Source of the DNA: Coprinellus micaceus
Taxonomy: Eukaryota; Basidiomycota; Agaricomycetes; Agaricales; Psathyrellaceae
NCBI GenBank assembly: GCA_951394405.1
Contig: OX596339.1
Location: 2,232,001-2,296,000, forward strand
Length of the DNA stretch: 64,000 nt
Reading direction: 5' to 3'
Of the stretch, positions 9,938 to 21,400 are shown piece after piece. A program made the position numbers and the translations under genes. How positions within the stretch are numbered: the first letter of the stretch is position 1; the number at the start of each line of letters is the position of its first letter. A model generated the notes under the pieces. It did not search any database, had not been told where the DNA came from, and was given only the letters and a program-made list of their open reading frames with translations.

Positions 9938-12884
9938 ATGGCTCCCTCCTTTCTCTTCGTCCAGCCGGTCCTCAGTGGAGGGCTACCAAAGCTCTCTCGC
10001 CGCATCCAATTCTCTTCCCTCAAGCTCAGTTCCATAAACGATGATACTCTATCTCAAATCAAGGACTCCCGTGTTATAGGCCTCGCTCCTGGGTACTCAA
10101 AAAGGGGGAAGCTGATCGGACTCGCCCTTTGCACCGACTCGAAGGGCTTGATCCTGGAGCTCGATGGTCGAAAGCAGTCTCCGTCGAAGGCCACCAAGGC
10201 TCGGCACTCATCTGAAGACTCCGAACCTCCCAGCGATGCATCAGATTCCTCTCCACCTACAACTGCAACACACGACACCCGCCAGCTCCTCCAAGACTCA
10301 ATCCTTTGCCGCGAGTCCCCCGATTCCGCCATCGCCGCGTTCGACTTCGGTCCGATGGCGTTCGCACTTCATAACGACGCAGATCTTCGAGTCCAGAATG
10401 GTTTTGACGTCCAAGCCTTATTCTCCAGCGAAGATCCGATCTCCGGTCGCAGGCCAACCTCCACAGTTCAGAAAGCGCTTCAAAACGCTCATCTGGACAG
10501 GGTGAAGGCCCTCAATCAAAGGATCGAAACCGACTTTCTGAATGCAGAGTTTAGCCTGGGGGAGATTGACCACATGAAGGAGTTGGCATGTCGGGCGTGG
10601 CTAGCCTATTTCCTGGTCTCTGAGTGTGCTGATGCAACTGCAATGGAGGAGTATAAGAGAATTGACACAAAGAATATGACTCCCAATGTGCGTCGCCATT
10701 GTTCTGCTCCCGGTTGTTTCTGTTGCCGCATGATATATTTCGGGGATTTATATACTCATTCGGGATTTATCTCCTTTGTGTGTAGATGCTCGCAGTTGCT
10801 GCAAAACTCTCATCCGAACCCCACAAGCTCTCGTTATTTAAAGGCACCACAAAGGACCACAAAGTCTCTCGAGTCCGCAACAACGATGGGGCCACCCACT
10901 TCCAAGCATCGGCCCATAAACACAAATTCCGTGGTGATGGAAGGGTAAGGAATCAAGATCTCTCAGCCGCCCCCTGTTTTTGCATCATGCTTTGGAATAC
11001 TACATCAGCTCATCAGCTTTTCTTGCGGTAGGATGGTGCAGTTACTGTGTATGGAAAGCGGGGAGCCTACGTGGTTCACGAGAAGATCAATGCCGCGACC
11101 CACGGTTCTGGCACCCTCGATGCCTCTGCCCAGCGAACCCAGATCAATCTTACCACAAGTACTGTCACCACTGTTGAAACCAGGGGTCGGGAAGATCCCA
11201 CTCTAGCTGAGGCCCGCCGTGCTGAAGCCCTCCTTGATGTTCTGCAGGGTAACGCCAGCCGCTTCACTGAAAATGCATGGGTCCGTAATATATGGTTCCC
11301 ACCTCCTGACGGCACCATCTCCTGGCCAGAGGAGTGGGCTGAGGACCCACCACCTGTCCCTACAACGCCACAGCCTCGCATACAGCCAGACACCAAGATT
11401 CCAAAGTTGAATGCATCTCAGCAGAAAGCCGTCAATTCAATGCTAGGCAGCACTGACCAGCATCGGCTGGTCATTGTTCAGGGGCCTCCAGGGACGGGGA
11501 AGACCTCAGTTATTGGTGCCTATGTTTTGATGGCAACCTCAGTAGGGAGTGGGGGTATCTGGCTTATTGCCCAGTCTAATGTTGCTGTCAAGAACATTGC
11601 TCTGAAGCTCATATCAATTGGATTTCAGGACTGGAAGATCCTTGTCTCCAAGGACTTTCATGATGGATGGTGTGTGCTTTTATTCTCTTACCACTCTCTT
11701 TGCTGACGAAAGAAGGCATGAACATCTGTATGGGGACTCTTGCTTCAATGGGCATGTTATCCTTTCCAACACATTCAAGATGGTGAAGCCTCACCAACTG
11801 AGCAATGTCAAGGTCATCCTGTCTACTGTCAGCATGATCTCACATCCCCTACTCTCAAAGTTCACCAGGGCTATACCCATGAAGACAGTCATTGTTGACG
11901 AAGCTAGTCAGATTGAGATTGGTTCATATATCCCCATGCTCATCACTTTCTCATCCATCCGCAAGATGTGCTTCATTGGTGATGACAAGCAATGTGAGTA
12001 TCCACCTTACTGTCCTCATTCATGATTTGTTTCTCATATATTGGCAGTGCCACCACATGGACAAGAGGAAATAGAGGCCCTGCAGAGTATCTTTGAGGTT
12101 CCACATCTTCAGAGACATGTTATTCTCCTGAATACCCAGTGTGAGTGTCCATCTTTAGTCTTTTATTTTTTCTGATGTCTTCTAGATCGAATGCCACCTG
12201 AAATTGGTGACATTATATCCTCTGCTATCTATGACAACAACCTCAAGTCTAATCCTTTACACCCTGTCACTGACATCACAATATCCTGTTACTTTGTTGA
12301 TGTACCTGAGGGTAGAGAGACCCAGGCAAAGGCTGGACAGTCTTGGAAGGTATGCTTTAATCAGCCTGAATTCTCATACATTCAGTCATTGCTAACACTC
12401 CCACAGAACCTGGCTGAGCAAGGGACTGTCTTGAAACTAGCAAAGCAGCTCCAGGATATTGGCACTCAGTTCAAGATTATCACCCCATATGAAGCTCAGA
12501 CAACAGCAATTGAAGCACAAATGAAGAGTGAGGAGATGGCCTGGGAGGACACATGCTTCAATGTGGATGCTTTTCAAGGTATGCAGATTTCTCTGTCTTT
12601 GTATTTTATACTTACAGGGGCTTTCAGGAAATGAAGAAGACATCATTGTCATCTCACTTGTTCGGTCCCGTGGCCTGGGATTTTTGGACAACCTTCGCCG
12701 CACAAATGTCATGCTTACCCGCTGCAAGCGTGGAATGTACATCATTACCAGCAAGAAGTTCATGGATGGAATTGGAGGGGATTCTCTGGTAGGAGAGATG
12801 CTGGACTCCCTGGTTGAGAAGCGGGGGAACAAGGTGTGGTTGAGTGCTGGAGACATTGAGGAGGGGAAGCTCAGTAACCTCTAG
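9938..12884 (+). CDS. UPF1-like SF1 helicase, tandem copy 2
   Basis: Second SF1 helicase of the same family. Nine exons: 9938-10687, 10786-10944, 11032-11669, 11716-11993, 12048-12140, 12186-12349, 12407-12578, 12628-12884 (the first may contain a further split). Motifs: GPPGTGKTS, AQSNVAVKNIALKL, IVDEASQIE, IGDDKQLPPHG, YRMPPEIG, IITPYEAQ, VDAFQGNEEDIIVISLVRS and RRTNVMLTRCKRGM; all catalytic residues are intact. The start at 9938 (MAPSFLFVQ) is the first ATG in frame. The N-terminal region (VIGLAPGYSKRGKLIGLAL, AIAAFDFGPMAFALHND) looks like a divergent RNase D-type fold without a clear DEDD set. Four intron positions match copy 1. From about 11.5 kb the DNA is strikingly CpG-poor although the frame is open, so a functional or recently silenced gene is more likely than an old pseudogene. 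Confidence 0.87.
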
Positions 12885-13285
12885 AGGGGGGGTTGGCTCT
12901 TTCATGATTTTATGTTTGATTTCTTGTCCAGGTCCTTGTGTTTATGTCCACTGCTGAATGCTTTTCACTTCAGCCTCTTCCTCAAGTCTGCAGGTTCTTT
13001 GTGAGCTGGCATTTATTCCATTGCTAGAGCTCAAGGAAACTGCAGACTCTGGGTTGCAGACAGATGGGAAAAGCAATCAGCATTATGCTCCCCCTCCTCC
13101 CTGTACCATTAGTACCACCTACATCATCAATGTCTGAATAAAACCCCCATAAAATATCTCAAAAAAGTGAACCAACACTTGAGCAACACTTGAGTGGCAT
13201 GTCCTGAATCCATTTAGCTCCAAGAGTATGGTCAACAGCTGTCAGTATCTAGTTCACATATATCTATCCTGAATGTCCGAGACAT
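12885..13285. other. Convergent spacer, helicase 2 / carnitine acyltransferase
   Basis: A 401-bp spacer between two stop codons, without coding potential. It lies wholly within the CpG-poor tract, contains AATAAA (13137-13142) and includes an 11-bp tandem repeat (separate entry). Confidence 0.6.
13173..13194. repeat. Two tandem copies of an 11-bp unit
   Basis: CAACACTTGAG occurs twice head to tail (13173-13183, 13184-13194). It is a minor feature of the convergent spacer with no known role. Confidence 0.8.
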
Positions 13286-15606
13286 CTAAAGATGGCTGGC
13301 AACCTTCACATCTATGTCCTCAGCTTCAAGTGCCACTAGCTTCATCTCGAGCAAGGATTCCAACACAGCCATCTTGAACTTTTGTGTTGATGTGGAGGAG
13401 TTGTGGAACTTGGACTCAATGCCAAATTTGATCATGTTCGGAGCGGCGAGATCTAAAGAAGCAATGCCAGGAAGTCAGATACAAGGCCAGCAAAGCCGCG
13501 CGCGGACACAACATACAGTTGATTCCATAGCCGTCCTCGTAAACGGTGCCAAACCCTGTTCCCTTGAAAAGATGCCCCGCGCTCAGTCCGCTCGTGCTGA
13601 GCTTCCACCGTTGGCTGCGTTCGAATAGCTGGTCCTCGAATAGTGCCGCCGACTCGCCATTCGGAGGCCGAAGCATTAACTGAAGGCCCATCAAGTGTCG
13701 GTCGATACCCCGTCCAGTGGCGGCTTCACGAGTAAGGCGGGTGTGTGTCTGGATCGCACGTTGGAGAGCCTTGAGGCGGGTTTGATTCTCGAAACATACT
13801 CAGAAAAACGAACCAAGAATGCGGTAAAAGAGCTTACCGATACGCCGGGTGTCACCATGCTCAACACCCAGTCTCGTGCATCGCCAGTGTACGAACGCAA
13901 TGTCTCCGTCCGGCCATTTTTGAACATACGAGTGAGAACAGTTTCGTATGTCGCCGTGAACTCGCCCCGCGTCTTGTACCACGCGAGCTGAAGAGCCATC
14001 TGAACGTAGGCGTCCGGAGACATCTTCGCCATGGTCTTGATCCACTCGGTGCCGTAGTCATCGAACCACATAACACTGTCGTCTGAATCTTCGACAATTT
14101 CCAGAGCCCGTCGAGTAGCGGCTGCAGCCTCTCGCCTGATGTACTCATCGCCCACCCAATCCAGCCTTTCCCACAGAGGTTCAGACATATTGACACCTGC
14201 TGGAGGAGTAGCTCTCTCCTCAGCGAACTCGTCGACGTCGACGCCTTGGACGATGCTGTACTCCGCCACTATACTGGGGACGAGCGCGTCGCAGAATGAG
14301 TGTTCACCAGTGGCACCAGCCCTCGTTGAAGGATCTACAATGAGAGTGTAGGGTTTGTCGTAGAAGCGGTTGCCGATATTATGAGGGTTACCGCGGATGG
14401 TGTGAAGATGAGAGTCGAGGGCGGACTGTGCTGGTGTTCGGTGGTGGACCTTGTGGGGTGGGAGGTAGCGAGAAGGTAGTGGAGGAGGGATCGCGTGCGT
14501 GGTGTGGTCAAGGCTGAGAGCCATGACGGTATGAAGCATGGCGTGGTGCGATCGCTTGTTCATTGGGTGAAGATGAAGGAGGTGGTCGAGGTTCTGTTTG
14601 CCGTGTTAATAGTCGTATCGAGGGAACTAAGACCACATACGCTAGCCCATTTATCACGGTCATCTCCGCTGAGGATGCCTATTGCTACTGGAGACTCTCC
14701 CCGGGAAAGCCGCTCTTCAACGTCGAGCACAATTGAACGGAGTTTGGCCTCAATTTGTGGAGGCGACATCAGGACGGGAGGAGAATCGGGAGAGGTCGGA
14801 GGGTAATAGACTGGCACAGCATAACACCAGCCATGGAGCATGACTAGAAGGGAGCGGGCCTCTTGCGTCGGCTTCTCAGGAGGACTTGAAATGCTGTCGC
14901 AGAACGGGGCGGGTATTCGGGCAGCGTTGAACATTTTCGCCGAGCTATTGCGGAACCATATTCCTAGAGACGTGTCAATACTACACGACAAAGAGGTGAA
15001 TCGAGGTACCTGTCCGCGTTGTTTCTGGGTGTAAGTCATGCGCGTCCAATTGCTGTTTGAACTCCAGGGTACGCCATACAAGCCAGGCGGCGCGGCGAAG
15101 CTGCCAAAACGTCGTTCCTGCACGATTGTTGTTCGTTTCTCCCTTCAGGGCAGTCGCAGGCATCGTGTCGTCTTCATAGAAGGCTAGCCACCAGTTGGAA
15201 TTGACGAGCAGAGGGGCCCTCCATTCGAGGTACGCCTTGTTGAGCCAGAAGTTGTCGTCCAGCCAGTTGTTGGGGGAGGCCCTGTCCAGTGCTAGACGGC
15301 GTTCCGTAAGCATGCAGGAATACAGCACAACCCAGATGAGTATGCACCTACTAGGCGGTCCTGGAGCACCTTTCCGATCCCATGCTCAAATTCGTCGGCC
15401 CATTTTTTACGGAGGGAGAGTCCTGAGTGGTAATTCATACCACCCCGCTTCTCATCTTCGCGAAGAAATGGCTCGAGAGATGCTAGATACCTGTCCACCG
15501 TCTTCCTGAGCTCAGGAACAGGAAGCCGTGACATGTATACTGGCTTGGGCTTGGGGGTCGAGGAGGAGGTGGCCGCTGTCGACGTGGACCGCATTGGCTT
15601 GGTCAT
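13286..15606 (-). CDS. Carnitine O-acyltransferase (carnitine acetyltransferase type), peroxisomal signal
   Basis: Transfers acetyl or acyl groups between CoA and carnitine for export from peroxisomes and mitochondria. Several exons splice to the choline/carnitine acyltransferase fold: N-terminal LPVPELRKTVDRYLASLEPFL, then DNFWLNKAYLEWRAPLLVNSNWW, MFNAARIPAP, and GNRFYDKPYTLIVD. The catalytic histidine lies in GATGEHSFCDAL. YTGDARDWV, ATGRGIDRHLMGLQLM and the C-terminal NMIKFGIESKFHNSST follow. The protein ends in KVASHL; SHL fits the [SAC]-[KRH]-[LM] PTS1 consensus. The ATG at 15606 is preferred; an in-frame ATG also exists at 15654. The last exon (to 13286) sits in the CpG-poor tract. Yeast relatives are Cat2, Yat1 and Yat2; which is closest cannot be decided here. 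Confidence 0.88.
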
Positions 15607-15904
15607 GGTGGCGACGGGTAATGGAAAACGGGGCCTCAAGTGAATCCGGACCATTTGAAGGGGAAGACGTGGGTACAGGCTGACGCTTAAAGGTCAGAGA
15701 ACCCGGACATGGCCGAGGAGGATGGTGACGGAGGATGAAGAATTCAAGAAAGAGAGCTCGGAGCGCGATCAGCATTCCGAGCACAATCTAATCTAATCTT
15801 GGACTGTTGGTGAGCGGCTCCGCGCCAACAATCATGCCTTTTGACTCTGAACCACGATGACGGACTAAAGCGACTTCCTTGCTTCCAAACTACGCTAAAG
15901 CGAG
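15607..15904. promoter_or_regulatory. Divergent promoter, carnitine acyltransferase / RAD2
   Basis: A 298-bp spacer between divergent ATGs. It contains a GGCGCGG-type E2F-like string (minus strand, near 15820) and a short TCTAA repeat near 15785. Neither is proven regulatory. Confidence 0.35.
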
Positions 15905-18900
15905 ATGGGCGTCAAGTCGTTATGGAGTTTGTTGACCCCCGTTGGGCGCCCGGTGATGTACATGGGTTCATTCTTTCCTTGGCACTGTATGCTCACCTTC
16001 TGACAGGCTGGAGACCATGGAAGGGAAGGTCATGGCGATAGATTCTAGTATTTGGATATACCAGTTTCAAGCCACCATGCGTGATAAAGACGGCAAGGCG
16101 TTGACCAACGCCCATGTCCTTGGTTTCCTTCGACGAATATCCAAGTTGTTGTTCTACGGCATCAAACCGGTGTTCGTATTCGATGGGGGAGCACCAGTGC
16201 TTAAGCGGTCTACTCTGGTGTGTAGGGCCGCCATCGGACTATCGCTTGCCTTAACCCTCCACAACAGAACGAGCGCAGGAAGAAGAAGTCAGGCGCCGCA
16301 GTGAGCCATGCTAAATTGGCGGAGAAGTTGCTGGCTGCCCAACTGCGACGAGAGGCGATCAACCAGTGCGTCTTCGTGTTTTATATCTTCATCTCTCAAG
16401 TAGATATTAACCGAAAAACCAAGGGCGACGAAAGGGAAGAAAAAAGCACCAGATCCTACAGACTTAGAAGACCCCCACACTGTCTATCTCGAGGACATTG
16501 ACCCGAGAGCCCCCAAGACCCCCAGCCGTCCCAAACCTCCAACTCCCTCTTCGAGCACGAAGAAAAAGTCTAGGTTCCACGACCACGACCCTTACAAGCT
16601 CCCTGAAGTGGATCTAGACCAAGTGGTCGGCAGGCTCACACAGTCCACTGCCCCGGACCCACGCTTGGCGACTGAGGAGGAGTTACGGGCGTTCATCGAG
16701 GACATGAAGCCAGAAGACTTTGACATCAACTCCCCCTCGTTCAGGGAACTTCCAACGGAAGTGAAGTACGAAATTATTGGCGACCTGCGAATCAAGTCGC
16801 GCCAGACCTCATTTGCCCGTCTGCAGAAAATGTTGAAGCACTCGCGGACACCACTTGACTTCTCGAAGCAGCAGATTCATAATTTAAAGCAGAGGAACGC
16901 GTTGACGCAGCAGCTGCTGGTCACAACGGATACCATTGGGAGCGCGAATATCTCAATTCCCGTGCGGATCGCGAGTGAGAGGAACAGAGAATATGTGCTC
17001 ATCAAAAACAACGATGGCTCTGGGGGCTGGATCCTTGGAGTGAAGGACACCACCGGGAACAGTTTTGAAAAGCCTATTGAGATTGACCGAGATGAATATG
17101 ACGAAGAAGACGACGAGGACTCAGATGCAGATATGGAGGAGGTCGAGATGTGAGTGGCCACCCCCAACGTCCCCACATACTAGATGTTGACGAGGCGCAG
17201 TGCCCCTGCGAATGCAGCCGCAGACCCAGACCTCAAGGAATATCAACGCCGAAATGCACTGTCTGCGCTCTCAAGGCGCAACACCGACAAAGGTCTTGAG
17301 CCCATCGATCGACGTCCCATCAACCGCAACCGCAAGGAAAACCCTCTCTTTGAAATGAACGATAGCGACCTCTCGGAGGACGAGCGTCTCCAATTAGCCG
17401 AAGCCGAGGCCGAAGATCAAGACGATGACGATGAAGCCCTAGCATTTGCCGTCCAAGCCTCGTTGGACCAAAACTCGAAGAGCAGGACCGCGAACTCCAG
17501 TGCGCCCATAGCCTCCTCGAGTCGTGTTACCCTAGATTCTGGACCACGTACGCCCAAGCGCCGGTCGAACGATCTGGCCACTTCCATGTCTGCGGGTTCA
17601 GACGATGACTTCGACGACATGTATGTCACGCCAAGCCGTTTGTCCACTGCCCTGAGATTTGCCCATTCGCACCATGACCCTGAGCAATCAACTCGAAAAA
17701 TGTTGGATGGGTCACCGTCGGGGATGTTTGGGATGAACACTTTGTTGACGCCGACTAAAGTTAAACCTCCAGCAGCAACGGCGGAACAGATCGGGGGCGA
17801 AGAGATGGAGGCGGTTGAGATTAGCATACCTGTCAAGATGGCGAAGGTGTTCGAAGAGTTTGACCCTGCCGGTACAACGAAAGACAGCGGCCAACCCGAA
17901 GAACAGGCTGTACCAAGTGTGGAGGAAGCGGGCATCGCTATCGTCAGTTCTTTCGCGCCGACAGGTCTTCTGGCGCCGCAACCTATTCCCGTTTCCTCGC
18001 CGGCGCCTGCCCACCTCCTAGATGCTATCGAAGTTGACGAGTCGGACGATGACATGGAGGAGGTTCCCATTGACACCACCACCGCTGTCTCCGAGGGGCT
18101 GGACAACATTGCAGTCGCACATCCCACCGTCGTCGATGACTCCGACACCGAGATGGAGGAGGTAGCTGTTGTCCCGTCGAGCGTCCTCTCCGAGCCCATC
18201 ACTGCCCCCGCAGATTCCTCACAGTCGTCCCAAACTGTTGCGCCGAACAAACCGCCCGCTCCGCCTTCACTTAAAGCCAGCCCCATTACGCCTGCGAGCT
18301 CCTCCATCACCAATTCACAATTCCAGCTCGCCCCAGACGGTGCCCTCTTCATACCGTCGAACGAGCATCGTTCACCGTCACCTCAACCACAACCCCCGGC
18401 GCCTTACTCCCCGCCTCTATCCCTTCATGAGGGTGATCTGGAACGCGACCTCGCGGAACTCGAGCAAGAACACGAACGGGAACACCAAGAGGAGGAGTTC
18501 GATGCCGCAGCCGAGATGGACGCGCATGCGGAGGAAGGTCAATTCGCTGAGTTTCTCTCCCAGGTCAAAGGCAGGGACTTGCATGACGTGCGACGGGAGA
18601 TCGACGAGGAGATCACAGTGCTAAACCAGCAGAAGAAAGCGGCGTTGAGGGATGCGGAAGATGTAACTCAGCAGATGGTTAGCCAGATTATGGTGAGTAT
18701 CCTATCTGTCTCGTCCAACTGGTTCAGTGTGCTAATGGGAACACAGACGATGCTGAGGCTATTCGGTATCCCCTACATTACTGCCCCCATGGAAGCTGAG
18801 GCCCAGTGCGCTGAACTTGTTACCCTGGGGCTGGTCGACGGGGTCATCACAGACGACTCGGACGTCTTCCTCTTCGGCGCTGCGCGTGTCTTCAAGAACA

Positions 18901-20040
18901 TGTTTAACCAGTCCAAAACCGTCGAGTGTTTCCTTTCATCTGACCTTGAGCGTGAGCTGGGCTTAGACCGAGACACGCTCATACAACTTGCATATTTGCT
19001 CGGGAGTGATTACACGGAGGGTCTGCAGGGCATAGGCCCGGTTGTGGCGATGGAACTCCTGAAGGAGTTCCCGGGGAAAGATGGATTGTGGAAGTTTAGG
19101 GAGTGGTGGAGTAAAGTGCAGAGTGGAAAGGATACCGAGAAGGAGAGCGGGTCAAAGTTCAGGACAACGTTTGTAAGTGCCTCCCGTTCAAATACTGACC
19201 TCTGTGGGTGTGTACTCACCGCCCGCATGACAGAAACGGAAGTTTAAATCTCTCTACCTCTCTTCCGACTGGCCCAACACAACCGTGAGGGACGCCTACT
19301 ACTACCCCGCTGTCGACTCGTCGGACGAGCCTTTCAAGTGGGGCCTCCCTGACCTCGATGGCCTTCGCCATTTCTTCGGAGAGGAGTTGCATTGGCCGCA
19401 TCCGAAGACCGACGACCTTCTCCTTCCTATCATCCAAAAGATGAACAAGCGGACGAAGGCGGGTGCGGTCAATAGGCAAGGGGTGTTGAACGATTGGATG
19501 GGCTTGAGTGTGGCTGCGGGTAGTGGGACGATGGCGCCTAGGCAGAGGCAGGCTTACGCGAGCAAGAGGCTGCAGGAGGTCGTGAGGGATTTCCGGAAAA
19601 GGAGGGCGGGGGAGGCGTCAAGGAGTAGAGAGGGAAGTGTTGGGCAGGTTGAGGATGGCAGTGAAGCGGAGACTGAAGAACCGGCGAAGAAGAAGAGGAA
19701 GGCTCCTGGAGCTACTGCCAAGGGCAAGGCGAAGGCTAAGCCTCGCGCTCGCGCTACCAGTGCAGAGGACGGCGGCGAGGGCGGCGCCAAGACGAAGAGG
19801 AAGGCCCTAGCGAAGAAAACTAGTGCGAAAGGTAAAGGCAAGGGAAAGAGGAAGGCAGGAGCCTCAGAAGACGAAGACTCCGACGGTGGTAGCGAGTTCG
19901 ACGAGAATGGAGACGGGACAGTAGACGTTGAGGTTCCACTTAAAGTGGAACTGCGGCCGAGGCCTAAACCCCGTCCCAGGCCTGTTAAGCGCCCGGTCGG
20001 GGACGCTAGGGAAGGAGGCGAGGATCCCGGGCAAGCATAA
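15905..20040 (+). CDS. RAD2: Rad2/XPG structure-specific endonuclease
   Basis: Nucleotide-excision-repair flap endonuclease that makes the 3' incision with TFIIH in the nucleus. The N domain begins MGVKSLWSLLTPVGRPVMLE, is interrupted by an intron after position about 15954, and contains AIDSSIWIYQFQ and FVFDGGAP (metal-binding Asp). A long acidic spacer of about 700 residues carries repeats such as DESDDDMEEV and DDSDTEMEEV, likely TFIIH/ubiquitin-interaction territory. The I domain has ITAPMEAEAQCAELV, ITDDSDVFLFGA and LLGSDYTEGLQGIGPVVAMELL, giving all catalytic acids. The C-terminus is Lys/Arg/Pro-rich (KPRPRPVKRP) and probably a nuclear-localisation and DNA-contact tail. About seven exons; length near 1,200 residues, normal for the family. 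Confidence 0.95.
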
Positions 20041-20165
20041 ATGCGTATGGCCTTTGTCTGGATTTGCTGATTTAGTATAAGCGGAGATGGGGCAATATGC
20101 ATTGTATTATCCTATGCTGTGTGTACATTAGTCTAGCAATTATTGGGTTACTAGCAAGGAGAGTT

Positions 20166-21241
20166 TTATGACGAGCCGGGCTTAGGCCCGTGCTCATACT
20201 TGTCGAAACCCAAGGAGGCCTGAACGACATTTTCAGCGGCGTCAGGTTCGAGGTGGCCGTACCGGTTTCGCCTTGCTCTGCAGCAAATGTTGAGTCGAAA
20301 CCCAAGTGAGGACCGAGGAGAAACGTACCGGAAGAAGGTATATGATAAAACGATGTCGTCGACATTGCGGCATGCTGGGTCGTCCAGGATGTCCTTGTCG
20401 ATGAAGAAGAGCAGGGGCATATCGACTTCCTCACCCGCAAGAAGCTTTTGTTCCTCAAAGCAGAAGCATTCCACTTTTGAGAAGTAAGGTGCGACCTATC
20501 GTGTGCATTACTCGTTAGCACCAGAGGCATAGATAGCAAGGCACAGCACATACCCGATCTGGAGTGACATTATAAGTCGCAATCCCGATGATATCTTGGT
20601 CCGACGCATTCTTTGCCGTATAGAAGGCCAAACTACTCTCCCCTGGCAGAACCGACACAAACTTCTGCTGCGGGGTGAATTTCCACGGCAACTGCTCCGA
20701 CTTATCCGCGTTGAAGTGGACCTTGATCCTCCGAGCATTCTCAACGGGTACCAGGCGCTCAGGCTCGAACTTGCCCATCCCAACCTTTGGGGTGCCCGCG
20801 AAACCTGTCGCGGCACAGAACATACGGTAGAGCGGAACTGCAGCGTATGTTGCACCAACAGCTACGAAAATCTACAGGGGCATAATTGGCGAATATGAGA
20901 GTAAAGCGAGATAGAAATCAAGCTGGACGCACCACAGCGGAAGTGTACATAAGCAATGCCCTGTTCCTCTCCTTGTAGATCTGCTCTCGAGTCTGTGTTG
21001 GTCTCCTGGGTGGCACAGGAGATCCCCCTGGTTGTTTAGGTGCTTGCGGGGCAGGGCTGTGGCTCTCCGTCAAATACCGTCGCCATTGCCGCTGGAAGGG
21101 AGTGGTCTTGAACCTAGTAGTGTGTAGATTCCGACATATCCGCGAGGCCTGTGTATTTTGGGTCTGTAGCCAGGCCTGCGGCCGCGCAGCCTGACACCAA
21201 AGCGAGCCTGACCGAGACGAGAGAGACCGGAGAAAGGACAT
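20166..21241 (-). CDS. COX11: Cox11, copper chaperone for cytochrome c oxidase
   Basis: Delivers copper to the CuB site of Cox1 at the mitochondrial inner membrane. The N-terminus is Arg/Ser-rich and lacks acidic residues (MSFLRSLSSRSGSLW...), as in a matrix presequence. A membrane segment VIFVAVGATYAAVPLYRMFC follows. The intermembrane-space domain has VHFNADKSEQLPWKFTPQQ, YNVTPDR and the Cu-binding Cys-Phe-Cys-Phe in KVECFCFEEQ, then DILDDPACRNVDDIVLSYTFF. Four exons. The C-terminus beyond the TFF motif is extended (ARRNRYGHLEPDAAENVVQ), as in other fungi. It converges on RAD2 with a 125-bp gap and is divergent from the J-protein gene. Confidence 0.94.
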
Positions 21242-21400
21242 AAAAGTTGCAGCGCAACTCGGAGCTGCTCGTCGTCGTCGTTCAACCCGTTCCGGAGTTC
21301 AGCGTGCGAAATGCCGGCCCCGATCAGATTCATTGCAGTGTGCACTGGTCGCTGCTCTTCCTTCCCCACCACCACTACGACCGACTCAAGACCAGCCAAT

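Larger units (their letters stand above)
11500..13436. other. CpG-depleted tract
   Basis: By eye I count about 14 CpG dinucleotides in roughly 1.94 kb. There are none at 12190-12662 and none at 12824-13277. Neighbouring DNA often has six or more per 60 bp (for example 8761-8820). TpG and CpA are abundant. The tract covers the 3' half of helicase copy 2, the 400-bp convergent spacer and the last exon of the carnitine acyltransferase gene on the other strand, then stops sharply near 13437. Such depletion is the expected footprint of cytosine methylation and deamination, but foreign origin is possible. Confidence 0.8.

Noticed and set aside
11500..13436. Transposon origin of the CpG-poor tract
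   Set aside because: No terminal repeats, target-site duplication, transposase or reverse-transcriptase motif was seen; both genes involved are cellular.
17417..18352. 311-residue minus-strand frame
   Set aside because: It is the complement of the acidic RAD2 spacer; Ser-rich composition comes from reverse-reading Asp/Glu codons.
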